A DNA stretch of 64,000 bases. It comes from Tipula vernalis (lineage: Eukaryota > Arthropoda > Insecta > Diptera > Tipulidae). The stretch covers positions 310,911,236 through 310,975,235 of the forward strand of contig OY282560.1 in the NCBI GenBank assembly GCA_958295665.1, in the 5' to 3' direction. Made by a program: the position numbers and the translations under genes. This document shows, in pieces, positions 12,600-22,545 of this stretch (the first letter of the stretch is position 1; each line of letters opens with the position of its first letter). A model generated the notes under the pieces. It worked only from the letters and a program-made list of their open reading frames with translations. It searched no databases and had not been told where the DNA came from.

Positions 12600-13560
12600 G
12601 GATAACAAAAAATTAAATCAAACATCAAACCCGTGGGTTTATTATTACAAATGCAAAACAGTGAGTAACAAGGAAAACGACCAAAATCCAATTCTTGAAA
12701 CAATTGTAAAGAATATGGAGGCCTTAAACATAACTATCCTTAGGTCTTAATCTTTTAGAGGAAGTTCGAAACATCTTTTAGAGTAACCGAGCACCACAAA
12801 GCAGATCATGACTTAATTATTTAAGCAACAAATTGAGAATGCTTATCAAAGAACTCAAGAACAAACCGTTTAGCGAATACGAAGCCAACCTTTCTAAACA
12901 CAAGGACACTAATTATTCCCTTGGAAAGCAACTAAAGGGGAAGAATGACGATTGAACTGGGGCTAGAAGAGCCAAAGAAATGGCATTGCATTGTTTGCAG
13001 CCTATCTTGAAAACAAATTTAACACCTTCCAAAGCAAACAACTAAAGTAAATATAATTTCACTAAATAAAGGGAGGAGCTAAAAGAAGAAATTAACAACA
13101 ACATAAGCTCAAAAACATCTCCTGGTTATGAATTACTCAATAGACATATGGTTAAGGCACTACTAGAGAAACGATTACAAAAATTACTGTGCAGGCAATC
13201 AACGCAGCGTTCAGACTAAAATACGTTCCATATCAGTGGAAGGTGGCAGAGGTGATAATGATTCTAAAATCTAACAAGCCGCTAAACAAGAAAATTCGTG
13301 CAGCCCGATTCCCTTCATTCCTACAATTTCAAAGTTATTTGAAAAGCTACTACTTAGGAGAATAAAATCAGTAATAGAGATGCGAAAACTCATTCCTCCT
13401 CACCAATTTGGATATATAGAGAGACAATCTACCACATAGATCAAGTGCACAGAGTCACATATTTAACTGAAGATATTCTAAAAACAAAAAGATATGTTCA
13501 ACTATCTTCTTGGACGTATCTCAAGCCTATGTACTATATACGTGAGATGTACCAAACACA
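12600..13560 (+). pseudogene. old Jockey-like LINE fragment (reverse transcriptase N-terminal part)
   Basis: Broken frames encode the linker and first part of a Jockey-clade reverse transcriptase. Legible pieces are LIKELKNKPFSEYEANLSKH with KDTNYSL (12840-12920), INNNISSKTSPGYELL (13095-13140), a Q-W-K-V-A-E-V segment (about 13240), and PTISKLFEKLLLRRIKSVIE followed by LIPPHQFGY (13325-13415). Each piece has a recognisable counterpart in the better-preserved element at 16.8-21.4 kb (KYLSTLTGQKDTDYSLWK; LSKVFEKVLLKRLK; LIPSHQFGF), so they belong to the same or a sister family. This copy is much more diverged. The FADD active-site segment and the 3' end are missing. Its borders are approximate. 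Confidence 0.8.
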
Positions 13561-14240
13561 AAAGGAACAAAGGAATGGCTGAAAGTGTAGAAGGGCCGAT
13601 TGATTGATTTTCATTAAAATCCAGAAACATAATTATCGAAGTGCGGCCCAAGTTAAAAGTAAAACTAATAGACTAGAACGTTCTTCAGACTAAACTGTTA
13701 AGTTTTATGAAGCACAGTGAGCTTAAAAAAGAATAAACAAACTGTTGGCTCAAAACATGAAAGAAGTTCAGCTATAATTGAAAGTTGCGATGAACCCTAG
13801 ATTTCCTGGGAAATTAAATTCAAAATCAAATTATTCGCCCTCAATTGTTGGTCTGCTTGTCTCATCTTCTTGTACTGGTATTAATGAAGAAGACTCAAGA
13901 AGTAATCAGAACAAAATATAATTGAAGTGCAAAGCAAGCCTTAAAACGTTGCTTCCGGCTCAGGTTCCGAAGATTCAGATTGTAGACTGAATAGTAATTA
14001 CATGCATAACATTTAAATACCGTGCCCTATCAGTAATAAAAAATCGGTACCTGCCGTATGAGTTGATGTTGATCTTCGTGATAAGTTTCTAAATTCGGAA
14101 ACGTGGCCAACTGTTGCATTTATTAGATCCTATCTTAACCGAATTTTTAAGTCAGGACCCTCAAATATGAAATTTTGGATACCAATAGTACCGGTCAACT
14201 ATCCAGGAATATAAGTGATCCATTTTTAAACAGGATACAC
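13561..14240. other. non-coding spacer between LINE fragments
   Basis: AT-rich sequence with no legible protein motif. It may include unrecognised parts of the flanking LINE remnants. Confidence 0.3.
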
Positions 14241-14249
14241 CCGCTTATA

Positions 14250-14998
14250 AGCTACAGACAAACTACTTTTACCTCGATGTATTTTACCTCGATGTACTAC
14301 CACAATTATTATCTCTGAAACATGACTTACTAAAAGTTTTAATTTGGAGGAGTATTTTCCACCCAACTACGTCATTCACAGAAAAGATCGCCATAATTTT
14401 TGTACCAGCCTGAAGAGAGAAAGTATGTTGATAACCGTTAAGAGTTCAATTTCGAACGAGCCCATTAATTACTGTAGCCAGTTCCGCTATCTTCGTGGTT
14501 GCTATATATAGTATGTTCCCTGGGGATCTAGGAATATTATCTTGGAATTATTTATTAATTCCATCAATTCTCAAAAGGATTTTATCTGGGTAGGTGTACG
14601 GCAAATATTTTAGTCTATTTTTGTAGACATTTATATAGTAAACTGGAACTGTATGAAATTGCAATGTGACTTGGATAAGTTTCCTTCATTCTCTCGGAAG
14701 CGCTCGACATATTCCAGCAATATTTTTTACATGAGATTGCTGTTGATAGAGTTGAGTTCATGTCCGATTTAGTTATAATTATAACCTCTCCTTGTGATCT
14801 AACTTTTACTAAACACATTGATTTTGTTATTACAAAATTATATTTTGCGACCAGCTGTATATATCATTTGTTCGTTTCGTTCTAAAATATGCTTCACAGA
14901 TCTGGTCGCCATTTTATAAGTGCCATTCAGATAGAATTGAGCGTGTTCAGAAACAATTTGTTTTATATGCCCTTTGCGGATTATACACATATTCTTGA
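14250..14998 (+). pseudogene. CR1/Jockey-type LINE fragment: endonuclease plus reverse transcriptase C-terminus
   Basis: The first part (about 14310-14460) reads IIISET, then EEYFPPNYVIHRKDR, then ITVKSSISNE. This is the endonuclease pattern SETWL...Y.V.RRDR...RGGGVLIAV, with the glycine-rich turn mutated. After a gap the frame gives EFMSDLVIIITSPCDLTF (14750), where families read DLGV..DS.L.F..HI. It then gives YASQIWSPFYKC and RIERVQKQFVLYAL (14888-14970), the usual end of such reverse transcriptases. The catalytic centre is deleted. A 15-bp minisatellite begins directly at the end of the legible coding sequence. The relation to the older LINE split by the Jockey insertion is likely but not proven. 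Confidence 0.75.
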
Positions 14999-15000
14999 TT

Positions 15001-15116
15001 TCAATATTCGGCCTTTCGATATTCAGCCTTTCGACCCTTTCGACATTCAGCCTATTGACATTCAGCTTTTCCACATTCGGCCTTGTGACATTCCGCCTTT
15101 CGACCATATTCCGAAA
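15001..15116 (-). repeat. 15-bp GGCCGAA minisatellite, copy A
   Basis: About eight diverged units whose minus-strand form is GAATGTCGAAAGGCC and close variants. It begins on the minus strand with a TTCGGAATATGGTCGAAAGG edge. Variants with GGGTCGAAAGGCTGAAT occur towards its far end. The same family makes the longer copy B at 60777-61031, which starts with nearly the same edge. Confidence 0.85.
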
Positions 15117-15118
15117 GG

Positions 15119-16400
15119 TGTATGAAATTAACAAAAGGTTAACAATTTTTGCTATATCAACATGATTATTTACTCTACTTGCCCTCTTAAACGGTAACGT
15201 AAGCGATATATAGTATGTGTAGCAATGATATTTAAAAACTACGAAACTTGAGTGCAAGAGTTTCGGCTTTGCGGAGAAACTGCAAACATGGACAAATTAA
15301 AGGATATAGTGCTACGTACCATTTATTCTAAACTGTTGATTTATTGTGTCTATTTAAACCTTTATTTGTATTTGATAGTCACCGATTATTAAAATTAGAT
15401 CTGATTAAGTGTCCACCTCCGCACAAAACTATCAAACTGAACTCAAAACAAACATTCCTTATAGCCATACACCATATAAAATCTGTTGCTTAAATTATTA
15501 ATTCTGTTATATCCAGCTTGTTATTGTTCCATCACTGTAGCAAAACTTTTTTTTTTGGATAACTTTTGACAACTTGACAAGAATATGATACATTTTTAAT
15601 TAAATAAAGTTGTGTTAGCGAAGGTTTTTTTCAAAAATTCATATAAATAAGATATTTAGAATAAGACGAAACGATAATCTCCTGGGTTATTATATAAAAG
15701 TATTCGAGAGAGTCATGAGATGCGTAATTATCATTTGCAATTTACTTTGGTAAAATATCTCAAGATACAAATGATGGAATTAATCTGATTTGCGACGTGA
15801 CTTATTGAAAAGACGTAGGTTTACATGAAGAAACAAAATATGTCGAAGATTATGCTTCATTAAATTGTAGCGCTAATGAAGCGATGGATTCATTAACTAA
15901 ATTGCTTCTTTACAAATGTCGAGTTTGGTTTTCCCATTTATTAATACCTTAGTGAACATCATATATGATTCTTATCTGAATGTTTATAGTTGCCATTTGT
16001 TATTTAAGATGCGTGTTGCTTTTGTTTTGAAAACAAAAATATGTTGAGCTTTAAAAAAAATGAGCTTTACATTTTTTGGTAATTTATCCACATCTCAAAC
16101 ATTGAATCTATATACACTAAATATTGGAACAACTCGAGTGCGAAAATGCAACCATTTCATATTTGATGGTCGCAAACAATCTTTCGATCTAGTAGTAAAG
16201 TTAGACTGGGCACTAAACTGGTGGGAAGCTTAATGTCTGCAAAGTAAAACAAACCGGAAAAAGAGCATTTTGGTGGACAATTTAATGGTAAAGTTAGGTC
16301 ATAACGTGCCCTTCCCTGACTTTATATTCTTTCAATAGCAATGTTTCAATTTCGTGGCATTTTCAGTTTTGACGTGAACATTTTAAAAGTTGAGTTTTCA
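15119..16400. other. non-coding spacer
   Basis: AT-rich sequence without a recognisable coding motif. It may contain eroded 5' sequence of the older LINE whose endonuclease appears from about 16420. Confidence 0.3.
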
Positions 16401-16417
16401 GCAAAAATGTTAATGAC

Positions 16418-16778
16418 TTAAAAACTATGCTAATCTGCCTAACCGAGACAAGGCTCAATGTGACAGAGATCTTAACCTGTTTCCGCATATAACTGACGGT
16501 AGAGGACGTTCAGTAGCTGTTATGAATCAATTGAAGTCGTACCGACTATCAGACTGGGAAACCTATGCTTAGGAAATCTGGGTATGCATAGAAACCAGCA
16601 ATTAAAAATTGTTTATTAATGTGACTTATATCTATCCAGAAGCAACTCAAAATGATTATATTGCTTATTTTGCTAACTTGGATAGAATCGTAAATATAGA
16701 AAAGCCTTCTGCTTGTTTTCTAATAGCTGGTGACCTCAATTTGTCCAATATTTTTTGAAATATCATGATAGTTATAGT
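16418..16778 (+). pseudogene. older CR1/Jockey-type LINE, 5' portion (endonuclease)
   Basis: The reading LICLTETRLNVTEIL (16430-16470) matches the endonuclease ICLTETWL motif. It is followed by HITDGRGRS with VAVMNQLKS, IWVCI, then LFINVTYIYPEA, DYIAYFANLDRI and FLIAGDLNLS (16610-16745), the pattern in which families read YIPP and GDFN. Several stops break it. It is interrupted at 16778 by the Jockey element and continues at 21361. The last 14 bases are the left copy of the target-site duplication. Confidence 0.8.
16765..16778 (+). repeat. left target-site duplication of the Jockey insertion
   Basis: ATGATAGTTATAGT, identical to 21361-21374. It lies immediately before the element's 5' end (CCCATGGCAGTTGC). 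A 14-bp duplication is in the usual range for target-primed reverse transcription. Confidence 0.95.
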
Positions 16779-17027
16779 CCCATGGCAGTTGCAAGACTCC
16801 TATCGGGCGTGTCCCCAGGTGGCGGATAGGGGGATGCCCTCACCGGTTCACCGGCGGGTAAGTGGGAAATAAAATACCACTCGTGGACCAAAACTTGCAA
16901 GAAGCGTCTGTTCACCAGGAGGTGCGGCTTCAAACAGCGTCTGTTCCTCATGCAAGACACGGCTGATTTCTTGCCTGGCAGTAGGCATAAAATGCTAAAG
17001 GAAGGACACCCTGATTAAAAACCAACC
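16779..17027 (+). promoter_or_regulatory. 5' UTR and presumed internal promoter of the Jockey element
   Basis: A GC-richer leader than its surroundings, starting CCCATGGCAGTTGC and containing TCGGGCGTGTCCCCAGGTGG. LINEs of this clade carry their RNA polymerase II promoter in this segment. That role is inferred from position only, and I do not identify individual promoter elements with confidence. Confidence 0.55.
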
Positions 17028-18589
17028 ATGGGTAGCGAAGAAGAAAAATTTACGCTGCAGGGATCCAGACACCCAGTACCGGCGACCTTTGGGAGTGAGC
17101 GAGTGGGCTCCCAGTCATCGAAATCCATCGACCACAATGTCTCAGCAATTGTGCACTTGGCAGCTGGGACAGATAAAACTACAAGCACTGCTACTACTGC
17201 TGTGGCAAATTTCGCTGCAGCAAGTGAAATAACGTCATTGCAATATCTGGCTGATTCTTTTAGTGTTATTGCTGGAAGCATAGAACAAGATATAAAAGTA
17301 TGGCCCTTTGGTGGAAGAAGTAGGGCACTTCGTAGAACACCACCAGCGAGCACCACAATGCTGAGTGAACCTAACAATGAGAAGGAAAATATCTCTTCTA
17401 TGAAGCATACAACTCTCAAGCAAACTTCTGAAGTCACGCAAAGTGCACAAATAGTTAAAATAAACAACGCGGTGCTAATAAATAAATTTGAGCAACTGGA
17501 GAAGTTAATCGCGCAGCTGAACAATGAAGTTGTCATGTTAAAAAAAGAAAACATTATGCTAAAGGAAACAGTAAATAAAAATAAAAACGCAGGAAGCTCA
17601 GGATTAATGAACAACCAATTTCAAGTACTCAGAGAACAAGACGAATATCACACTGATGAAGATGAGCTTGAAAGCGAAACCAATTGGACACTACAGAAAG
17701 CAAAGAGAGCAAATAAGAAAATAAGAAAAGAAACCAACCCAAGTAAGAGGAAATCTGAATCATCACCAGAAGTTGAGCCAATTCAAACCCACTTTAAAAA
17801 TGGCAATGCAATTACTGCACTGAAAGTGCATGAGCCAGAAAAGAAGAAACAGGTCCCACCCCCAATCAATATACTGGGAATAACAAATTACGGTATTATT
17901 CAGAAATGGATGACAGATTAGTACAAAATGACTACAAAGTAATATCGCTCAGTAATAATATCTGGAAAATAAATACAACAGAGCCTGAAGACTATAAAGC
18001 TCTAGCTTACAAATTAAACGCTGATGGTCACCAGTGGTACACTTACGAGGATAAAAATGATCGTTCAATTAAAGTAATGGCAAGAGGTCTACACCCAACT
18101 TGTTCAAAAGAGGAAATCATTGAGGACCTGAAAAACAGAGGCCTGAAAATAGTTGATGCAGTTAACATCATCAGAAAAGAGAGACGAGAAAACAGGGAGG
18201 GAAAGGTTGAAATCACAAGAAGAAGTCTCCCACTTTTCATGCTAACCTTCGACATCCAAGAAAAAATCGAAAATATTTATATTAAGGCTATTCTTAACCT
18301 CAGAGTTAATATAGAAACACCGAGAAAGGTCACTCGACAAATTCCGCAATGTAAAAACTGCCAAGATTATAATCATACACAAAAATACTGCCATCGAGAA
18401 GCAAGATGTGTTAAATGTGCAGGAAAGCATTCAGGAAATGACTGCACAATTTCCCGAAATACAACACCGAAGTGTATCAACTGTAAAGGCCAGCATCCAG
18501 CCAATTACAGAGGATGCGAAGTTGCAGTAGAACTGCAAAAAATGAGAGATAAAATTCGTAAACCAAAAAAAAACCAAAGAAATGAATAA
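17028..18589 (+). pseudogene. Jockey ORF1: gag-like nucleic-acid-binding protein (one frameshift)
   Basis: ORF1 of Jockey-type LINEs coats element RNA and chaperones reverse transcription. The first frame starts MGSEEEKF at 17028 and runs to 17921. It has a low-complexity Ser/Thr/Ala N-terminus, a leucine-heptad coiled coil at residues about 148-188 (INKFEQLEKLIAQLNNEV), and a charged Lys/Glu stretch. At about 17906-17921 the reading shifts frame into a 227-residue segment (DDRLVQNDYKV...). That segment ends in three zinc knuckles: CKNCQDYNHTQKYC (C-x2-C-x4-H-x4-C), CVKCAGKHSGNDC and CINCKGQHPANYRGC. The segment before the knuckles (RSIKVMARGLHPTCSKEEI) fits the PRE_C2HC domain of Jockey gag proteins. 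The total of about 515 residues is near full length. The single frameshift near 17910 is the only obvious lesion. Confidence 0.9.
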
Positions 18590-21230
18590 AATATTACGAA
18601 TTGTAACCTGGAATGCATTTGGGTTATTGCATCACATTCAAGAACTAGATATATTTTTAAACATGCATTATATAGATATATGTCTTATATCAGAAACTCA
18701 TTTCACCAAAACTTCATTCTGTAAAATAAAAGGATATAATTATTGCTACCATGCATTACATCCAGAGAACAAAGCTAGAGGTGGATCAGCTATCCTCATA
18801 AAAGATTATATAAAGCATAACGAAGAACTTAAAGTTGAGAAGCTTTCCATGCAAGTCACAACATACAAAATACAATTAAACAATACTAAAACCTGCAGTA
18901 TCTCAGCAATCTATTGCCCCCCCAAGATGCAACCTCAAACAAGTAGATTATACTAATCTTCTCAAAACACTAGGAAGTGTCTTTTTAATTGGAGGTGACT
19001 ATAATGCAAAAAATACCTATTGGGGATCACGGTTAACGACCGCTAAAGGAAAAGAACTGTTCGCAGAAGGCAAACAACTAAAATGCGATTTTCACTCGGG
19101 CGGTACACCAACCTATTGGCCCTCAGATATCACTAAGACTCCAGATCTTATAGACTTCTTTATTACAAGAGGGATTTCAGATAATTATATCCATATAGAG
19201 AACAGTGAAATTCTATCATCAGATCATTCACCAGTAATTATGATACTTAGCCAAACAATTATTATGAAAGAGAGCAACCCGAAATTAACGAGCTTCAAAA
19301 CCAATTGGGATCTCTTCCAAATACGGTTAACAGAAAGAATTAATCTGCAGAACCCAATACAGAGACCAGTCCAAATAGAAGACGAACTAGATAAGCTCAT
19401 CCATAATATCCAAAGTGCTGCGTGGGAAAGCACTCCTAATAACAATCAGGAAAAGGAGCGCAATGTTGGAAGAAAAGAAAAGCACGGAAGAATTGGTAAA
19501 AACATCGAAACCCGGAAAATAAGAGGGTACTTAATCATTAGTGTAACAAATTAAAATATCTAATAAAAGACATTAAAAATCAGTCAGTTAATAAATACCT
19601 CAGCACTCTAACTGGGCAAAAAGATACTGATTATTCATTATGGAAAGCAACAAAGAATCTTAAAACACCCAAACTTCAGGTTCCTCCAATTAAAAATAAA
19701 GAAAATTGGGCTCGAAATGCTAAACAAAAAGCAGATTTGTTTGCAAATCGCCTTGAAGAAACATTCCAACCTTACCCAAAACAAACGGAAGAGGAAAATA
19801 TTACCCCGATAAATAAACAGGATGAAATAAAAATTACACCTATAACATTGAAAGAACTAAAATGGGAAATCAAGAATAATCTGAATGCGCATAAGGCTCC
19901 AGGATATGATCTCATAACGGGTCAGATAACAAAAGTGTTACCGGAGGAAGCGTTGAGGAAACTTGTGCATATGATCACTAAGATATGTACCAAGACAATG
20001 GAAAGTTGCAGAAGTAATTAAGATACTTAAGCCGAACAAACCTCCGAACGATAAAGCTTCATGTAGGCCAATTTCTCTGCTACCAACATTATCGAAAGTA
20101 TTTGAAAAGGTTCTTCTTAAAAGATTAAAAGCAATTATCGAAGAAAGGAATCTTATCCCCTCACATCAGTTTGGATTTAGGGAAAAACATTCTACAATAG
20201 AACAAGTACATCGAATTACTGATGTAATCGAGAAATCATTAGAAAGCAAACAAATATGCTCAACTATATTCCTTGATGTAGCGCAAGCATTTGACAAAGT
20301 ATGGCACCAGTGGTTAGAATTCAAACTTCACCGAGATCTACCGGAACAATTTTTTTCAAATTCTAAAATCATACATATCAGAGAGGCATTTCCGAGTAAA
20401 GTATGAGAATGAATACTCCCAACTAAAAAAGATAACAGCAAGAGTTCCTCAAGGAAATGTTCTTGGGCCAATCCTTTATTTCCTGTATACTAGAGATATA
20501 CCAATTACAGAAGCAACAATGGCGACTTTTGCCGATGACACGGCCATACTTGCAACAGCAAAAAACATCAATGACTCCACTAGTAAATTACAGAAGGCTA
20601 CTAACCTGATTTGTAATTGGACAAAGAAATGGTGAATTAAATTAAATGAAGCAAAATCAATCCAAGTAAACTTTACAAATCTAAAAGTTAATCATATACC
20701 AATAATGATAAACTCGATAGTAGTACCGCATACGAACACTGCTAAATATCTTAGCATGACTTTAAATGCTAAACTTAGATGGAAGGAACACATAAAAAAG
20801 AAGAGAGAAGAACTAAACATAAAATTTAGAAAAATGCATTGGCTCCTAGGGAGAAAATCTGAACTGGCGATTCATAACAAACTGTTGTTATACAAACAAA
20901 TTCTGAAACCTGTATGGACATATGGTAGTCAACTTTGGGGTCGTGTCAAGAGAACAAATATCAAAATCATATAAACAGCTCAAAATAAAATCCTGTTATG
21001 TATTGTTAATGCACCGTGGTACATTCGAAACGACAACCTCCATCGAGATCTAAAGATCGAGCTTGTCGCGGATGAAATCAAAAATCATGCAACAAAACAC
21101 CTACAACGTCTGCACCAGCATGAAAATCTGGACATACGCTGTATGCTGAATACCACACCAACAAGATGACTGCAAAGAACCAAACCTTTGGACTTATCCC
21201 GACCAGGAGGTCAGTAGACTTACCGTGGCG
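18582..21230 (+). pseudogene. Jockey ORF2: endonuclease and reverse transcriptase, several lesions
   Basis: ORF2 nicks target DNA and copies element RNA into it. It starts at ATG 18582, overlapping the end of ORF1 by 8 bases. The endonuclease begins LRIVTWNAFGL, then CLISETHFT, GGSAILI, and after a frameshift GGDYNAKNTYWGS and SSDHSPV. The first frameshift coincides with a run of seven C at 18917-18923. Others fall near 19528, 19990 and a T6 run near 20346. The reverse transcriptase shows LNAHKAPGYDLITGQI, CRPISLLPTLSKVFEKV, SHQFGFREKHST, STIFLDVAQAFDKVWH, RVPQGNVLGPILY and the intact active site FADD at 20528-20539. The C-terminus has WTYGSQLWG. Stops near 20632, 20971 and 21166 look like single transitions. 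An RNase H domain is not seen. Not functional as written, but only moderately decayed. Confidence 0.92.
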
Positions 21231-21360
21231 AAAAATCTGAGGAGGAGTTACACGGAACGGAGGATAATCATTTGATTGTGCCTACTAATCAAAAACTTTA
21301 TTATGCAATGTATATTACTAAATGGGTACAAGACTCAGTCGCAATAAAAATAAAAAATAA

Positions 21361-21374
21361 ATGATAGTTATAGT
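21361..21374 (+). repeat. right target-site duplication of the Jockey insertion
   Basis: ATGATAGTTATAGT, identical to 16765-16778, directly after the A-rich tail. From here the sequence returns to the older LINE. Confidence 0.95.
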
Positions 21375-22545
21375 AATGTTCTTTTGCCAGACATCTTCTT
21401 TGACAAAGCTAATGAAGGTTTGTATGAAGTGATGCATCTCACAGTATATTGAGCCTAGCAATATAAATGTTGTAGCATTGATTGATATGCTTAATGTGAT
21501 TGATAGACATCATCCACCATTGGATATTAGTACTAAATACAAAAGAGAGGTTGTAATTAAAGAAGCCTATCAGCGGTGTCCTAACCTTCGGAATGACAAT
21601 AAATTGGACTAACAGTATGGCTCATATAGCTCATATGGAGTTCTGACCATTCCGTACATTTTTTTTTTTACCAATCGATTAATCAAATAATTGAACATTA
21701 TACAATCAATGTAACATTTTACCTAATTTATATATTGCTGAAACTGAAACGTTATAGGAGCTAATCAAAATTGAGCCAAATAAAGGTCCTAAAGCTGGTC
21801 ATGTATCTTCTTATTTCCTAAGCAATGTTGCTCGAACCATCTGTGTACCACTGACGACATTATTTAATAAATCACTTTCCGAAGCTAAATTCCCTAAACG
21901 TTGGAAAGCTGCCAGAATAGTTCCAATATTTAGAAATGGTGATAATACTGACATTTCAAATTATAGACCAATTTCAATACTTAACTATACATATGTTTAA
22001 CAAATTTACTATGCTTTACAGAATATGTGGCTAAGTCGTTAAATTCTGGCTTTGGAGTTGACGTCATTTACACCGACATTTCTAAAGCTTTTGATAAAGT
22101 CAATTACTTATTCCTTTTGGAAAAGTTCTCTCGTGGTTAAATCATATTTAACTCTTCGAGTTCAATACGATGTAATAAACGGTATACGTTCTAATGAAAT
22201 CTGACCTACCTCAGAAGTTACTCATTTGTACAGCCAAAATGATATGAACCTCAATATTGACAAATGCAGTGTTATTAAAAATAAAACCAAGAAATTTTAA
22301 TCGAGATTTCAAGTATGGTATCAACAATACCTATGTTAATATTACATCTAACGTTATTGATTTGGCTATAACTATTGATTATAGGATGGACTTTAAACTA
22401 CATATTCAAAATGTAGTGGGAAAAGCTTATAAAATGCTTGGTTTCGCATCTAGAAATATGAGAAATTTTACGGGCTATTGGTCCCACCTTATTATTTATG
22501 GGGCCTTTGTAAGAAGCATTCTTGAATGCTTACCTTCTTAACGTC
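21361..22545 (+). pseudogene. older CR1/Jockey-type LINE, 3' portion (reverse transcriptase)
   Basis: This continues the element broken at 16778. Legible parts: a PNKGPKAGHVSSYF segment and TLFNKSLSEAKFPKRWK, then ARIVPIFRNGDNTDISNYR with PISIL (21780-21985), the classic start of the LINE reverse transcriptase. Next is VDVIYTDISKAFDKVNY (22060-22110), whose first Asp is the catalytic site A. The segment with the FADD motif is missing. The C-terminal portion reads DLAITIDYRMDFKLHIQNVV, then KAYKMLGFASRN and YGAFVRSILE (22360-22530), as in DLGV..D..L.F..HI..V..KA...LGF. Several frameshifts and at least one internal deletion are present, so this host element was already old when the Jockey element landed. 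Confidence 0.85.

Larger units (their letters stand above)
16779..21360 (+). mobile_element. near full-length Jockey-clade LINE inserted in an older LINE
   Basis: This 4582-bp non-LTR retrotransposon is bounded on both sides by the identical 14-mer ATGATAGTTATAGT. It has a 250-bp 5' UTR, ORF1 (gag-like, three zinc knuckles), ORF2 (endonuclease plus reverse transcriptase) overlapping ORF1 by 8 bases, and an A-rich 3' tail (AATAAAAATAAAAAATAA). The intact length and perfect duplication show a relatively recent insertion compared with other elements here, yet ORF1 has one frameshift and ORF2 several frameshifts and stops. Some stops look like CGA to TGA or CAA to TAA transitions. It transcribes, by inference, from an internal promoter at its 5' end, as Jockey elements do. 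It is the only element in the window with both ends defined to the base and coding capacity. Confidence 0.93.

Noticed and set aside
14838..15257. 139-codon minus-strand frame over minisatellite copy A
   Set aside because: Same artefact as above, extended by chance into flanking sequence, and antisense to LINE reverse transcriptase remains.
17015..17614. 199-codon minus-strand frame
   Set aside because: It lies fully antisense to the Jockey ORF1, whose coding strand is supported by a coiled coil and zinc knuckles. It has no motif of its own.
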